Positions 9,351 to 17,533 of a stretch of DNA of 64,000 nucleotides are shown here, in pieces (the first letter of the stretch is position 1; every line of letters starts with the position of its first letter). The notes beneath the pieces are model-generated. The model saw nothing but the letters and a program-made list of their open reading frames with translations, was not told the origin of the DNA and did no database searches. The stretch is from positions 1 through 64,000 of the forward strand of contig DASVDX010000022.1 in NCBI GenBank assembly GCA_036380875.1. The letters run 5' to 3'. The translations under genes were made by a program, and so were the position numbers. The stretch is from ZC4RG17 sp036380875. Its GTDB lineage: Bacteria; Actinomycetota; Acidimicrobiia; Spongiisociales; ZC4RG35.

Positions 9351-10117
9351 TGACGGAGCCAGTGCCCGGCCTGGACGATCTCGCCGCCATGTTGGCGGGG
9401 GCGTGGGAGAGAGCCGAGGCCGTGCCGGCTCCCAGTCGGCTCCGACCCGAGACCGACCTGGAAGACGCCTATCGCATCCAGGAGATGGTCGTCGGCCAGA
9501 GGATGGCGGCGGGGAGAAGGATGGCCGGTTGGAAGATGGGCCTCACTTCCTCACCCGACTCGCAGCCCATCGTCGGCACCCTGCTGGACGACATGGTGGT
9601 TCCATCGGGCGTGGTCCTCGATCCCGCCGGCATGGTGGCGCCGCTCGTCGAGGCCGAACTCGTCTTCGTGGTGGGGGAGACGATCCCCGCCGGCTCCGGC
9701 ATCGACGACATCGCCCGTGGCGACCATCGGGTGGCGGCCGGCCTGGAGGTGATCGACTACCGCACCGTCGACTCCGACGGGGTCGTCGACTGGGTGGCCG
9801 ACAACTCCACCGTCGCCTACGCGGTGATGGGAGAACCACGTGCTCTCGCCGAAGTCGCTCCGCTGACGTCGATCGGTGTCGAGCTCTTCAGCGGGGCTGA
9901 ATCCCTGGCTACCGGCGCCGGATCACTCGTCATGGGTGAGCCGCTCCGGGCGATCGCCTGGCTCGCCGACCACCTCGCCGGGCGCGGCCTGGTCCTCGAG
10001 GCGGGAGCGGTGGTGCTCACCGGCTCGCTCACCGGCCACCATCGGGTGACACCCGGTTCGGTCTATCGGGCTTCCTTCGACCGTCTCGGCGAGGTGACGG
10101 CCACCTTCACGACTTGA
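9350..10117 (+). CDS. 2-keto-4-pentenoate hydratase / FAH-superfamily (MhpD-like) enzyme
   Basis: 255-residue member of the hydratase/decarboxylase branch of the fumarylacetoacetate hydrolase superfamily. Diagnostic segments are GWKMGLTS, the metal-binding acidic pair in PLVEAELVFVV, GLEVIDYR and WVADNSTVAYAV. Relatives hydrate 2-oxopent-4-enoate, decarboxylate 4-oxalocrotonate, or dehydrate related 2-keto acids. Its ATG overlaps the stop of the aldehyde dehydrogenase by one base, so the two are coupled, an arrangement seen in meta-cleavage pathways. No ring-cleavage dioxygenase is present here, so a sugar-acid role is equally possible. Confidence 0.87.
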   Translation: MTEPVPGLDDLAAMLAGAWERAEAVPAPSRLRPETDLEDAYRIQEMVVGQRMAAGRRMAGWKMGLTSSPDSQPIVGTLLDDMVVPSGVVLDPAGMVAPLVEAELVFVVGETIPAGSGIDDIARGDHRVAAGLEVIDYRTVDSDGVVDWVADNSTVAYAVMGEPRALAEVAPLTSIGVELFSGAESLATGAGSLVMGEPLRAIAWLADHLAGRGLVLEAGAVVLTGSLTGHHRVTPGSVYRASFDRLGEVTATFTT

Positions 10118-10144
10118 ACCTCGAACGCGGCCGAGGTAGGTTGC

Positions 10145-10158
10145 GGAAAACGTTTGCC
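10145..10158. promoter_or_regulatory. Putative LacI-family operator upstream of the CoA-transferase
   Basis: GGAAAACGTTTGCC, a CG-centred pseudo-palindrome 24 bp before the GTG start of the CoA-transferase gene. It differs by one base from the site at 34832-34845. Confidence 0.65.
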
Positions 10159-10181
10159 GGAGCTCGGATGAGGAGTCGGTC

Positions 10182-11720
10182 GTGCAGTTGATGAGCGTCG
10201 AGGAGGCAGTCCGTCAGGTCGCCGACGGGGCGACTGTGCTCATCGGCGGGTCCGGGGCAGGCCACGCCGTGCCTCAGCTCTTCATCGACACCTTGGCCGA
10301 GGTCTTCGAGCGCGACGGGCATCCCCGAGACCTGACCACGGTGCGGGTCGTCGGCATCGGCGACTTCGCCGAGCGGGGGTTCTCCCAGCTCGCCCTCCCC
10401 GGGCTCATGAAGCGGACGATCGGCTCCAACATCGGCAACGAGCCGCGCCTGGGGGAGCTGGTCAAGGCAGGCCAGATCGAGGCGTATTCGTTCCCGCAGG
10501 GAGTGCTGTCGCTCCTGTGCCGGGAGATCGCCGCCGGCCGGCCCGGGTTGGTGACGAGCGTCGGCCTCCACACCTACGTCGACCCCCGCCAGACCGGCGG
10601 TAAGCAGGGCGCCGCCACCGAGGACCTGGTCGAAGTGGTGGAGCTCGACGGGCGGGAGTGGCTGTTCTTCAAGGCGTTCCCTATCGACGTCGCCGTCATC
10701 CGTGGCTCGACCATCGACGAGGACGGCAACCTGACGATGGAAGACGAGGCGATCCGCGGCGAGATGCTCGCCATGGCCATGGCCGCCCACAACTCGGGCG
10801 GGATCGTGGTCGCCCAGGCGAAGCGTCTCGCCCAGGCGAAGAGCCTGCGCCCCCGGGACGTGGTGGTCCCGGGAGCGCTGATCGACATCGCCTACCTCGA
10901 CCCCGACCAGGCCCAGACGTACTACACCGACTACTCGCCCTACTACGCCGGTGCCGTGCGGCGCCCGCCGACCGGGGGCTCGCCGCTCCCCCTGGACATC
11001 CGCAAGGTGATCGCCCGGCGGGCGCTGCTCGAGTTCGGACCGGGGTACATCTGCAATCTCGGCTTTGGAATCAGCCAGAGCATCGGGGCGATCGCCTGGG
11101 AGGAGGGCATCGACGACCGCCTCGTCCTCACCGTGGAGCAGGGAATCTTCGGCGGCGTCCCGGTGGGGGGCATGGAAGGCGGCGCCGGCTTCAACTACCA
11201 GGCCGTGATCGACCAGCCATACATGTTCGACTTCTACGAAGGCGGTGGCCTCGACATCGCCAGCCTGTCGTTCGCCCAGGTGGACCGAAACGGCAACGTC
11301 AACGTCCACCGGTTCGACGACCGCCTGCGGGGCCCGGGCGGGTTCCCCAACATCAGCGCCCACACCCCCCGGATCTGTTTCGTGGGGACGTTCACCACCG
11401 GCGGCTTGCGGGTGGCGATCGAGGACGGCCGCCTCCAGATCGTCGAAGAGGGCACCGTGTCCAAGTTCGTCGACGACGTCGCCGAGATCAGCTTCAGCGG
11501 ACGGATGGCGAGAGAACGCGGCCAGCAGGTCAAGTACATCACCGAGCGGGCGGTGTTCGAGCTGATCGACGGGGTGGTGACCCTGACGGAGGTGGCCGAG
11601 GGGATCGACCCCGAAAAGGACGTGCTCTCCCACATGGGCTTCGAGCCGGCGGTGGCGTCGGAACTCCAGACGATGGATCCCCGCATCTTCTCCGCCGGCC
11701 CGATGGGCCTCACGTTCTGA
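10182..11720 (+). CDS. Family I CoA-transferase (fused alpha/beta, acetate/propionate CoA-transferase-like)
   Basis: 512-residue fused two-domain CoA-transferase of the YdiF/propionate CoA-transferase type, which moves CoA between acyl groups through a glutamyl-CoA intermediate. The N-terminal half has VADGATVLIGGSG. The C-terminal half has the probable catalytic Glu in LTVEQGIFGGVPVGG and FAQVDRNGNVNVHRF. The GTG start at 10182 is preceded by GATGAGGAG. It follows the hydratase by 64 bp but has its own LacI-type site, so it may be separately controlled. It could activate the acid made by the upstream genes. The acyl substrate is unknown. Confidence 0.9.
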   Translation: MQLMSVEEAVRQVADGATVLIGGSGAGHAVPQLFIDTLAEVFERDGHPRDLTTVRVVGIGDFAERGFSQLALPGLMKRTIGSNIGNEPRLGELVKAGQIEAYSFPQGVLSLLCREIAAGRPGLVTSVGLHTYVDPRQTGGKQGAATEDLVEVVELDGREWLFFKAFPIDVAVIRGSTIDEDGNLTMEDEAIRGEMLAMAMAAHNSGGIVVAQAKRLAQAKSLRPRDVVVPGALIDIAYLDPDQAQTYYTDYSPYYAGAVRRPPTGGSPLPLDIRKVIARRALLEFGPGYICNLGFGISQSIGAIAWEEGIDDRLVLTVEQGIFGGVPVGGMEGGAGFNYQAVIDQPYMFDFYEGGGLDIASLSFAQVDRNGNVNVHRFDDRLRGPGGFPNISAHTPRICFVGTFTTGGLRVAIEDGRLQIVEEGTVSKFVDDVAEISFSGRMARERGQQVKYITERAVFELIDGVVTLTEVAEGIDPEKDVLSHMGFEPAVASELQTMDPRIFSAGPMGLTF

Positions 11721-11721
11721 C

Positions 11722-12480
11722 TCAGGCCCTCGCCGTCTCCTGGCGGGCGTCCCAGTCCACGAGCCGGATGGAGCCCAAGTGGGCGCCGCTGCCGGGAACC
11801 AGCGACCCGGGTTCGAGGGCGGCTCCGAAGTAGGTCGCGGACTGGTCGGTGACGACCCGACGGGGATCACCGGCCGTCTCCAGGCGTTCGCGCACGAGCT
11901 CGTCGAGTCGGAATCTGTCCGGGCCCGCCACCTCCACCATGCCGTTCGAGGGCGGGCCGACTGCGACTCGAGCGACCTCCGAGGCGACGTCGTCGGCTGA
12001 AATCGGCTGGAACAGCACGGGTGCCAACCGCACCGTTTCGCCCCGTGTCGCGTCGTCCGTGATCCGGCGGAGGAACTCGAAGAACTGGGTGGCATGGACG
12101 ATCGTGTAGGGGATGCCCGAGTCCCGAATCAGGTTCTCCTGGGCCTGCTTGGCTCGGAAGTATCCGCTATCGGGAAGCCGATCTGTCCCGACGACCGACA
12201 AGACCACGTGGTGGCCGACGTTGGCTCCTTTCTCGGCCTCGAGGATGTTGCGGGTCGATTTCTCGAAGAACTCCCTCACCGCCGAGTCCTCGAACGAGGG
12301 CGAGTTCGTGACGTCGACGACGGCGTCGGCGCCCTCGAGGGCTCGGTCGAGGCCGGCCCCGGTCATGGTGTCGACACCCGTGCCGGGGGAAGCGGCGACG
12401 GCTTCGTGTCCCTCGTCGGTCAATCGGGCAACGACCTTGGAGCCGATCAGCCCCGTGCCGCCCAATACGACGACTTTCAT
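11722..12480 (-). CDS. NmrA/atypical-SDR NAD(P)-binding protein
   Basis: 252-residue atypical short-chain dehydrogenase with an N-terminal Rossmann motif (VVLGGTGLIGSKVV) and the NmrA-like segment SGYFRAKQAQENLIRDSGIPYTIV, which replaces the classical Tyr-x-x-x-Lys. Such proteins are often redox sensors or NAD(P)H-dependent reductases rather than classical dehydrogenases. The ATG follows AAAGGGGACATC. It lies 27 bp downstream of the haloperoxidase-like gene and is probably its operon partner, a common pairing in actinobacteria. The 3' end meets the convergent CoA-transferase. Confidence 0.82.
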   Translation of the reverse strand: MKVVVLGGTGLIGSKVVARLTDEGHEAVAASPGTGVDTMTGAGLDRALEGADAVVDVTNSPSFEDSAVREFFEKSTRNILEAEKGANVGHHVVLSVVGTDRLPDSGYFRAKQAQENLIRDSGIPYTIVHATQFFEFLRRITDDATRGETVRLAPVLFQPISADDVASEVARVAVGPPSNGMVEVAGPDRFRLDELVRERLETAGDPRRVVTDQSATYFGAALEPGSLVPGSGAHLGSIRLVDWDARQETARA

Positions 12481-12507
12481 GATGTCCCCTTTCTCAGTGC
12501 CGACCGC

Positions 12508-13329
12508 TCAGCTCTTGAGGAAGGTGAGCAGGTCGTCGTTGATCTGATCCTGATGCGTGGCCGTGATGCCGTGAGGGGCTCCCGGGTAGTAGATCTCTTT
12601 GGAGTTCGGGACCATCTGTGCCGTCCTCACCGATGACAGGTTCACCGGGACCACCTGGTCGTCTTCGCCATGGATGAGGAGAGTCGGCACGTCGAACCTC
12701 GCCAGGTCCTCGGTGAAATCACTCTCGGCGATGGCTGCCAGGCATTCGTAGGAGTTCTTGAGCCCTGACTGCATGCTCCAGTTCCAGAACTGGTCCAGAA
12801 CGCCCTGCGTTGTGTCCGAGCCCGGTCGATTGGCACCGTAGAACTGGATCGCCAGATCGCGATAGAACTGCGACCTGTCCGCGACCAATCCGGCCCGAAG
12901 CCCGTCGAACACTTCTCTCGGGAGACCGTCGGGGTTCTGGTCCGTGCGCAACAAGGCGGGTGGAATGGCCGAGATCAGGACTATCTCGCGGACCCGGGCA
13001 GTCCCGTGTCGTCCGACGTACCTCGTGACTTCGCCACCGCCCGTCGAATGGCCTACCAAAGCGACGTCGGGCAGGTCCAGGGCTCCGATGAGGGCAGCGA
13101 GGTCGTCGGCGTAGCCGTTCATGTCGTTGCCTGCCGATGCTTGACTCGACCGGCCATGTCCCCGTCGGTCGTGGGCGATGACCCGAAACCCGTTCTCGGC
13201 CAGGAACAGCATCTGTCCGTCCCAGGCATCCGAGCTGAGGGGCCAGCCGTGGGAGAGCACAACGGCGGGGCCCTCTCCCCAGTCCTTGTAGTAGATGTCC
13301 GTCCCGTCACTGGTCGTGATGTAGCTCAT
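12508..13329 (-). CDS. Alpha/beta hydrolase, cofactor-free haloperoxidase (non-haem chloroperoxidase) type
   Basis: 273-residue alpha/beta-hydrolase. The nucleophile elbow is GHSTGGGE, the oxyanion/N-terminal region is LSHGWPLSSDAWDGQM, the acid Asp is in HGEDDQVVPV and the catalytic His is near the C-terminus in GAPHGI. This set, including GGGEV after the nucleophile, is typical of the enzymes named non-haem chloroperoxidase. In the cell they act as esterases or perhydrolases. The ATG is preceded by AGAGGAGTACCCCC. It lies downstream of the large LuxR regulator gene in the same direction and may be its target. Confidence 0.88.
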   Translation of the reverse strand: MSYITTSDGTDIYYKDWGEGPAVVLSHGWPLSSDAWDGQMLFLAENGFRVIAHDRRGHGRSSQASAGNDMNGYADDLAALIGALDLPDVALVGHSTGGGEVTRYVGRHGTARVREIVLISAIPPALLRTDQNPDGLPREVFDGLRAGLVADRSQFYRDLAIQFYGANRPGSDTTQGVLDQFWNWSMQSGLKNSYECLAAIAESDFTEDLARFDVPTLLIHGEDDQVVPVNLSSVRTAQMVPNSKEIYYPGAPHGITATHQDQINDDLLTFLKS

Positions 13330-13439
13330 GGGGGTACTCCTCTCGTCGAGCTATCACGGCGATCGTGCGGGACGGCGGGGTCGATCGCCTCCGGGAGACT
13401 CCCCAGTCCCGGCACCTGGCCGGACCGGGGTGACCCGAG

Positions 13440-16196
13440 TCAAGCGGGAGCGCGGGGAAGCTCGTAGCGGAGATCCCGTCGGGACGAGATCCCCAGCTTG
13501 GTGAACACTTTGTGGAGGTGATACTCGACTGTTCGAGGGCTGATGAACAGCTTCGCCCCGATCTCGGGGTTGGTCAGCCCCCGAGCCGCCAGTTCGGCCA
13601 CCTGGGACTCTTGGGGCGTGAGCAGAAAACGCGTCTGGGCCGAGCGTTTCCGGGCGGTTTCGCCCGTGGCGACGAGTTCCCGGCGCGCCCGTTCGGCGAA
13701 GGCTGCGGCGCCCATCTCGTCGAACATCTCGTATGCGTACTTCAGCTGTGTGCGTGCGTCCAACCTCCGGTTCTCACGACGGAGCCATTCCCCGTAGATC
13801 AGATGACAGCGGGCGAGATGGGCTCGTACCTGGGTCCTCCCGAACCGCTCCAGCGCTTCGACGTGAGCCGATTCGGCGGCGGAGCCTTCCGCCAGCAGTG
13901 CTCTGGATCGAGCTTCGCTTCCCAGCGCCCAGTCGGTTCGCACGGCGTCGGTCTGCACGCGGAGAGCTAGCAGCGCCGTGGAAGCGAGGTCTCGTTCACC
14001 CATCCTCGCCGCGGCCTCTATCAGTTCTATTAGCGACCACCCGTAGAAGCCGAGATCCTCGTATTCACAGGCACGCCGGGCAGCCTCGCAGGCGGCGTCA
14101 TAGCGGCCGAGCCCGTTGTAGAGGAGAGCCGTGGCGTAGGCGGCGAGCCCGACTGCGCGCCCTTCTCCTCTCGCACTTGCGTCCTTGACATCGGACTCGA
14201 TCAGGTTCAGGGCGGAGACCTCTTCGCCTCGCCAAGCAGCGAGCAGCATGGACGTGTATTGGAGCGGAGCCTCCCCCGTCGCCCGACTGATGCCGTTGGC
14301 TTCCTCGACCAACGCTGCTGCGGCGGCGAACTCGCCAGCGTGGACATGCACGCCCGCGCGGTAAGTGAGGGCCTTGGGGAGGACGCCGAGGGCGCCGGCA
14401 TCTCGTGCCATCGAGACGGCTCGTGTGGCGAGGTCTTGCCAAGCGCCGTCGTCCCACAGTTCGGGTGCTATCGGCTCCGGCGCCACGGGACAGCCGAGCC
14501 ACAGATAATCCATGAACTCGGGGTCGTTTTGGCGGCGGAACGCCGACAGAGCTTCCTTCATCAAGTCCACGCTGGCCGCATAGCCCTCGGTGAAACGGAC
14601 GGCGACGCCGTCGAGGAGGAGATCACTCGCAGTCATCGGGGCGGGCGCGGATGGGGCTCGCCGTGCCGCTTCGGCGACCTCCCGCGTGCCGGTCGCCGAG
14701 CCCAGACGACCAACGAAGATCGCCGCACCCAGCGCTTCGAGGTGTGTTTGCCGTGCAATTGCGTCATCGAGCCCTTCTATTCGCAGCGCGGCGTCGAGGT
14801 AGAGAGGTGGCGCATCGCTGCCGCGTCGACGGGCGAACTGGACCTGGACTCTGAGCCTGGCCAGGTGTGCCTTCTGGACATCATCCAGGGGACCGATGGC
14901 TGCGATCGCCAGCAAGTCGTGAGCGTTGTCGTTCGCCCCTGCCTCCATGTTCGCCTGCGCCGCGGCGATGGCTCTCTCGACGCGGAGATGAGGATCAGAG
15001 GTCAGCTCAGTGGCGCGCTCGAGGAAAGCGGCGGCAGCGGCGATTCCGCCGCGCGCCTGGGCTCGACCGGCAGACTGTTCCAGTTCCTGGGCAACGTCTT
15101 CGTCAGGGCCGGGTGCTGCCTGCGCTCGATGCCAGGCTCGTCGGTCGGGATCTGCTGCCGGATCGGTCGCCTCGGCGAGGGCGCGATGGGCAGTCTGGCG
15201 CTCGGCTGGCGTGGCCCGTCGATAGACCGCAGTTCTCACCAACGGGTGGCGGAAACGGACGCGGGTATCGACCTCGAGCAAGCCCGCCGCTACAGCCGGC
15301 TCTAGGGCTTCCAGCGCTATCCCGAGACGTTCCGCGGCTCCCCAGAGCAAGGGCACGTTGCCGACCGGCTCTGCGGCGGCGATGAGGCAAAGGCGCTGGG
15401 TGTCTGTGGGGAGGAGGCCGATGCGGCGTCCGAAACTCTCTTCCAGTTGGTTGTCGATGGGCGCCAGATCCGGCAGTCCGAATCCGCCCGCCAGGTTTCC
15501 GACGCTCAGCTCACGCGGCAGCTCCAGGATCGCCAATGGATTGCCCCGCGCCTCGGCCACGATCCGATCGACGACCCGTTCGTCGAGCCGACCGGGAACG
15601 GCCGACACCAGCAGGGCCCGGGCGTCGCTGTCGCTCAGCGGACCGATCTCCAACTCGCGCAATCCAGAGAGAGAAGCGAGACGTTCTCGAGTCGAGAAGA
15701 CGAACGCGACTCGTTCCGCCAGCAAACGTCTTGCTACGAATGCCAGGACCTGGACCGAAGCTCGGTCGAGCCATTGCGCATCCTCTACCAGACACAGCAG
15801 AGGCCGCTCATCGGCTGCAGCCGAGAGGAGATGCAGAACCCCGAGACCGACCAGGAACTTGTCGGGTGCAGCTCCGCCTCGCAATCCCAGAGCGGTGCCC
15901 AGGGCGTCCTGTTGGGGCTCCGGCAGCAGGTCCAGGTGGTCCAACAGCGGAGCGCACAACTGCTGGACGCCGGCGAAAGCGAGCTCCATCTCGGACTCGA
16001 TTCCGACGGCGCGTTCCACGCGGAAGCTCGGATTGGCTTCCACGAGGTTCTCCAGTAGGGTCGTCTTGCCGACGCCCGACTCACCCCTGACGATCAGCGC
16101 CTGAGCGTCGCCGCCCACCGCCCGGTCCATCGATCGCTGGAGCGACGCACGTTCGGAATGACGGCCGTACAGGATCGGGGGATCCCTATCGGGCAC
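13440..16196 (-). CDS. Large ATP-binding LuxR-family (LAL) transcriptional regulator
   Basis: 918-residue LAL-type regulator. The N-terminus has Walker A GESGVGKTTLLENL and Walker B LCLVEDAQWLD. A long helical, TPR-like middle follows, and the C-terminal LuxR HTH reads LTPQESQVAELAARGLTNPE with RTVEYHLHKVFTKLG. Regulators of this shape (MalT/LAL) use ATP and an inducer to activate adjacent operons. The GTG start at 16196 is supported by Walker A falling about 35 residues in, the usual distance. It lies 110 bp upstream of the haloperoxidase-like gene on the same strand and is probably its activator. No inducer can be inferred. Confidence 0.92.
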   Translation of the reverse strand: MPDRDPPILYGRHSERASLQRSMDRAVGGDAQALIVRGESGVGKTTLLENLVEANPSFRVERAVGIESEMELAFAGVQQLCAPLLDHLDLLPEPQQDALGTALGLRGGAAPDKFLVGLGVLHLLSAAADERPLLCLVEDAQWLDRASVQVLAFVARRLLAERVAFVFSTRERLASLSGLRELEIGPLSDSDARALLVSAVPGRLDERVVDRIVAEARGNPLAILELPRELSVGNLAGGFGLPDLAPIDNQLEESFGRRIGLLPTDTQRLCLIAAAEPVGNVPLLWGAAERLGIALEALEPAVAAGLLEVDTRVRFRHPLVRTAVYRRATPAERQTAHRALAEATDPAADPDRRAWHRAQAAPGPDEDVAQELEQSAGRAQARGGIAAAAAFLERATELTSDPHLRVERAIAAAQANMEAGANDNAHDLLAIAAIGPLDDVQKAHLARLRVQVQFARRRGSDAPPLYLDAALRIEGLDDAIARQTHLEALGAAIFVGRLGSATGTREVAEAARRAPSAPAPMTASDLLLDGVAVRFTEGYAASVDLMKEALSAFRRQNDPEFMDYLWLGCPVAPEPIAPELWDDGAWQDLATRAVSMARDAGALGVLPKALTYRAGVHVHAGEFAAAAALVEEANGISRATGEAPLQYTSMLLAAWRGEEVSALNLIESDVKDASARGEGRAVGLAAYATALLYNGLGRYDAACEAARRACEYEDLGFYGWSLIELIEAAARMGERDLASTALLALRVQTDAVRTDWALGSEARSRALLAEGSAAESAHVEALERFGRTQVRAHLARCHLIYGEWLRRENRRLDARTQLKYAYEMFDEMGAAAFAERARRELVATGETARKRSAQTRFLLTPQESQVAELAARGLTNPEIGAKLFISPRTVEYHLHKVFTKLGISSRRDLRYELPRAPA

Positions 16197-16248
16197 GTCG
16201 AACCACGACTTCCAACCCTACTCCTGCTCGCACGATACGTGGTCGGCC

Positions 16249-17124
16249 TCAGGCGGGCGGGTTCGGTTCGAACGCAAACACCCGACGAGGAGCCGGGACT
16301 CCCTTGAGCTCATGGAGACCGCGATCGGTGAACGCCAGTCCCGCGCCGGAGCTCAGCTCGTAGGTCGTGCTCGACACGAGTATGTCGCCCGCAGACGCCA
16401 GAGCGAGGATCCGTGCGGCTTCATGGACGGCGAGGCCCCGAACGTTGCCTGGCACCAATTCGACCTCGCCGGTGTGGACAGCGACGCGGATGTCCAGTCC
16501 GATGGCCTCGAGCTCCTCGCGCATCGCGACGGCGGCGAGGACGGCGCGCCCCGCTCCGTTGAATGTGGCGAGGAAGCCGTCGCCGGTCGTGTCGATCTCA
16601 GTTCCTCCGAATTCCTCCAGAGCCTCCCGGATGAGCGAGTTGTGGCGCTCCATGAGCTGATCCCACGCGGCGTCACCCACCCGGGCGGCATGAGCAGTGG
16701 AACCGGCGATGTCCGTGAACAAGAGCGTTGTCAGGATGCGGTTGCCGGTAGGGCTCTTGCCGAACCCTCGCCAGCCTCCCCATATCACCAGGACCGAGGG
16801 TTCGTCACCGACGACCCAGACATCGTGCCCGGCAGGTATGTCGAAGACATCGCCGGCCGTCACGCTGAACTCCGTTCCATCGTCCATGCGGAAGCGGAGC
16901 TCACCGCTCAACCCGACGCCGACATGATGGAACTGACAGGAGTCGGTGCCGGCGATGGGCTTGATCTGCTCGGCCCAATGCCAGCCTGGATTGCACACGA
17001 TCTTGCCGATCACCAGGTCGCCGAGACGGACCGTCATGCCGGAGCCGTACGGGAACGCTTGGACCTCTTCGGCGTCGTCGAAACTCTGCGCGTATCGGAT
17101 CGGTGGCCGAAGGGGAGTTTTCAC
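16249..17124 (-). CDS. Cupin domain fused to a class III nucleotide cyclase domain
   Basis: About 291 residues. Residues about 40-120 form a cupin-like barrel (FHHVGVGLSGELRF and TAGDVFDIPAGHDVWVV). Residues about 130-290 form a class III adenylate/guanylate cyclase domain: the first metal Asp is in LLFTDIAGST and the second in DTTGDGFLATF. The purine-recognition Lys position is Thr, and the Asn of the usual NxxxAR is His (VHEAARI), while the Arg remains. Activity is therefore uncertain. The GTG at 17124 is chosen because it forms a 4-bp GTGA overlap with the stop of the upstream small gene. The cupin may sense a small ligand and gate the cyclase domain; this is inference. Confidence 0.83.
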   Translation of the reverse strand: MKTPLRPPIRYAQSFDDAEEVQAFPYGSGMTVRLGDLVIGKIVCNPGWHWAEQIKPIAGTDSCQFHHVGVGLSGELRFRMDDGTEFSVTAGDVFDIPAGHDVWVVGDEPSVLVIWGGWRGFGKSPTGNRILTTLLFTDIAGSTAHAARVGDAAWDQLMERHNSLIREALEEFGGTEIDTTGDGFLATFNGAGRAVLAAVAMREELEAIGLDIRVAVHTGEVELVPGNVRGLAVHEAARILALASAGDILVSSTTYELSSGAGLAFTDRGLHELKGVPAPRRVFAFEPNPPA

Positions 17125-17372
17125 CCGGCGAGGTCCTGGGCTGGAGTGGACGGGCCCGGCTTCAGATCGACCAGCGTCTCCCACGCATGATCACGATCCA
17201 AGAACTTGGCCATCATGACGTCTTCGCCGTCGTTGACGACCCCGTGGATCACCCAGTGATCGGCGGCGATCCGGACGATGTCGGAAGCGATGACCGCATG
17301 TTCGTCGATCATCCGTTCCAGGAATGCCTGCTGGGGGGAGAGGTCTTGCTCGAAGTCCGGGAAACGGTCCAT
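17121..17372 (-). CDS. Small conserved-looking protein of unknown function
   Basis: 83-residue protein starting MDRFPDFEQDLSPQQ, with no signal peptide or membrane segment and no family I recognise. The phrases AADHWVIHGVVNDGEDVMMAKF and DHAWETLVDL look like a small alpha/beta fold. The ATG at 17372 is chosen over a longer in-frame reading because the extra 40 residues are Arg-rich and look non-coding. It overlaps the cupin-cyclase gene by 4 bp (GTGA), which argues that it is real, translated and functionally tied to that protein. Confidence 0.6.
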   Translation of the reverse strand: MDRFPDFEQDLSPQQAFLERMIDEHAVIASDIVRIAADHWVIHGVVNDGEDVMMAKFLDRDHAWETLVDLKPGPSTPAQDLAG

Positions 17373-17533
17373 GCCGCCATAGTGGCGATCAGTGCAGAGG
17401 GCTGCCTCCGTAGGAATCCCTAGTCGTGACCTCCGGGCGGAGGGCCACGTAGCGAATTGCCTCGCGGGATACTGCGTTTCTGGACGGAACACGACTCACC
17501 ATCGACCGGAGGCTCGTCGACGCCACGCTGGCG

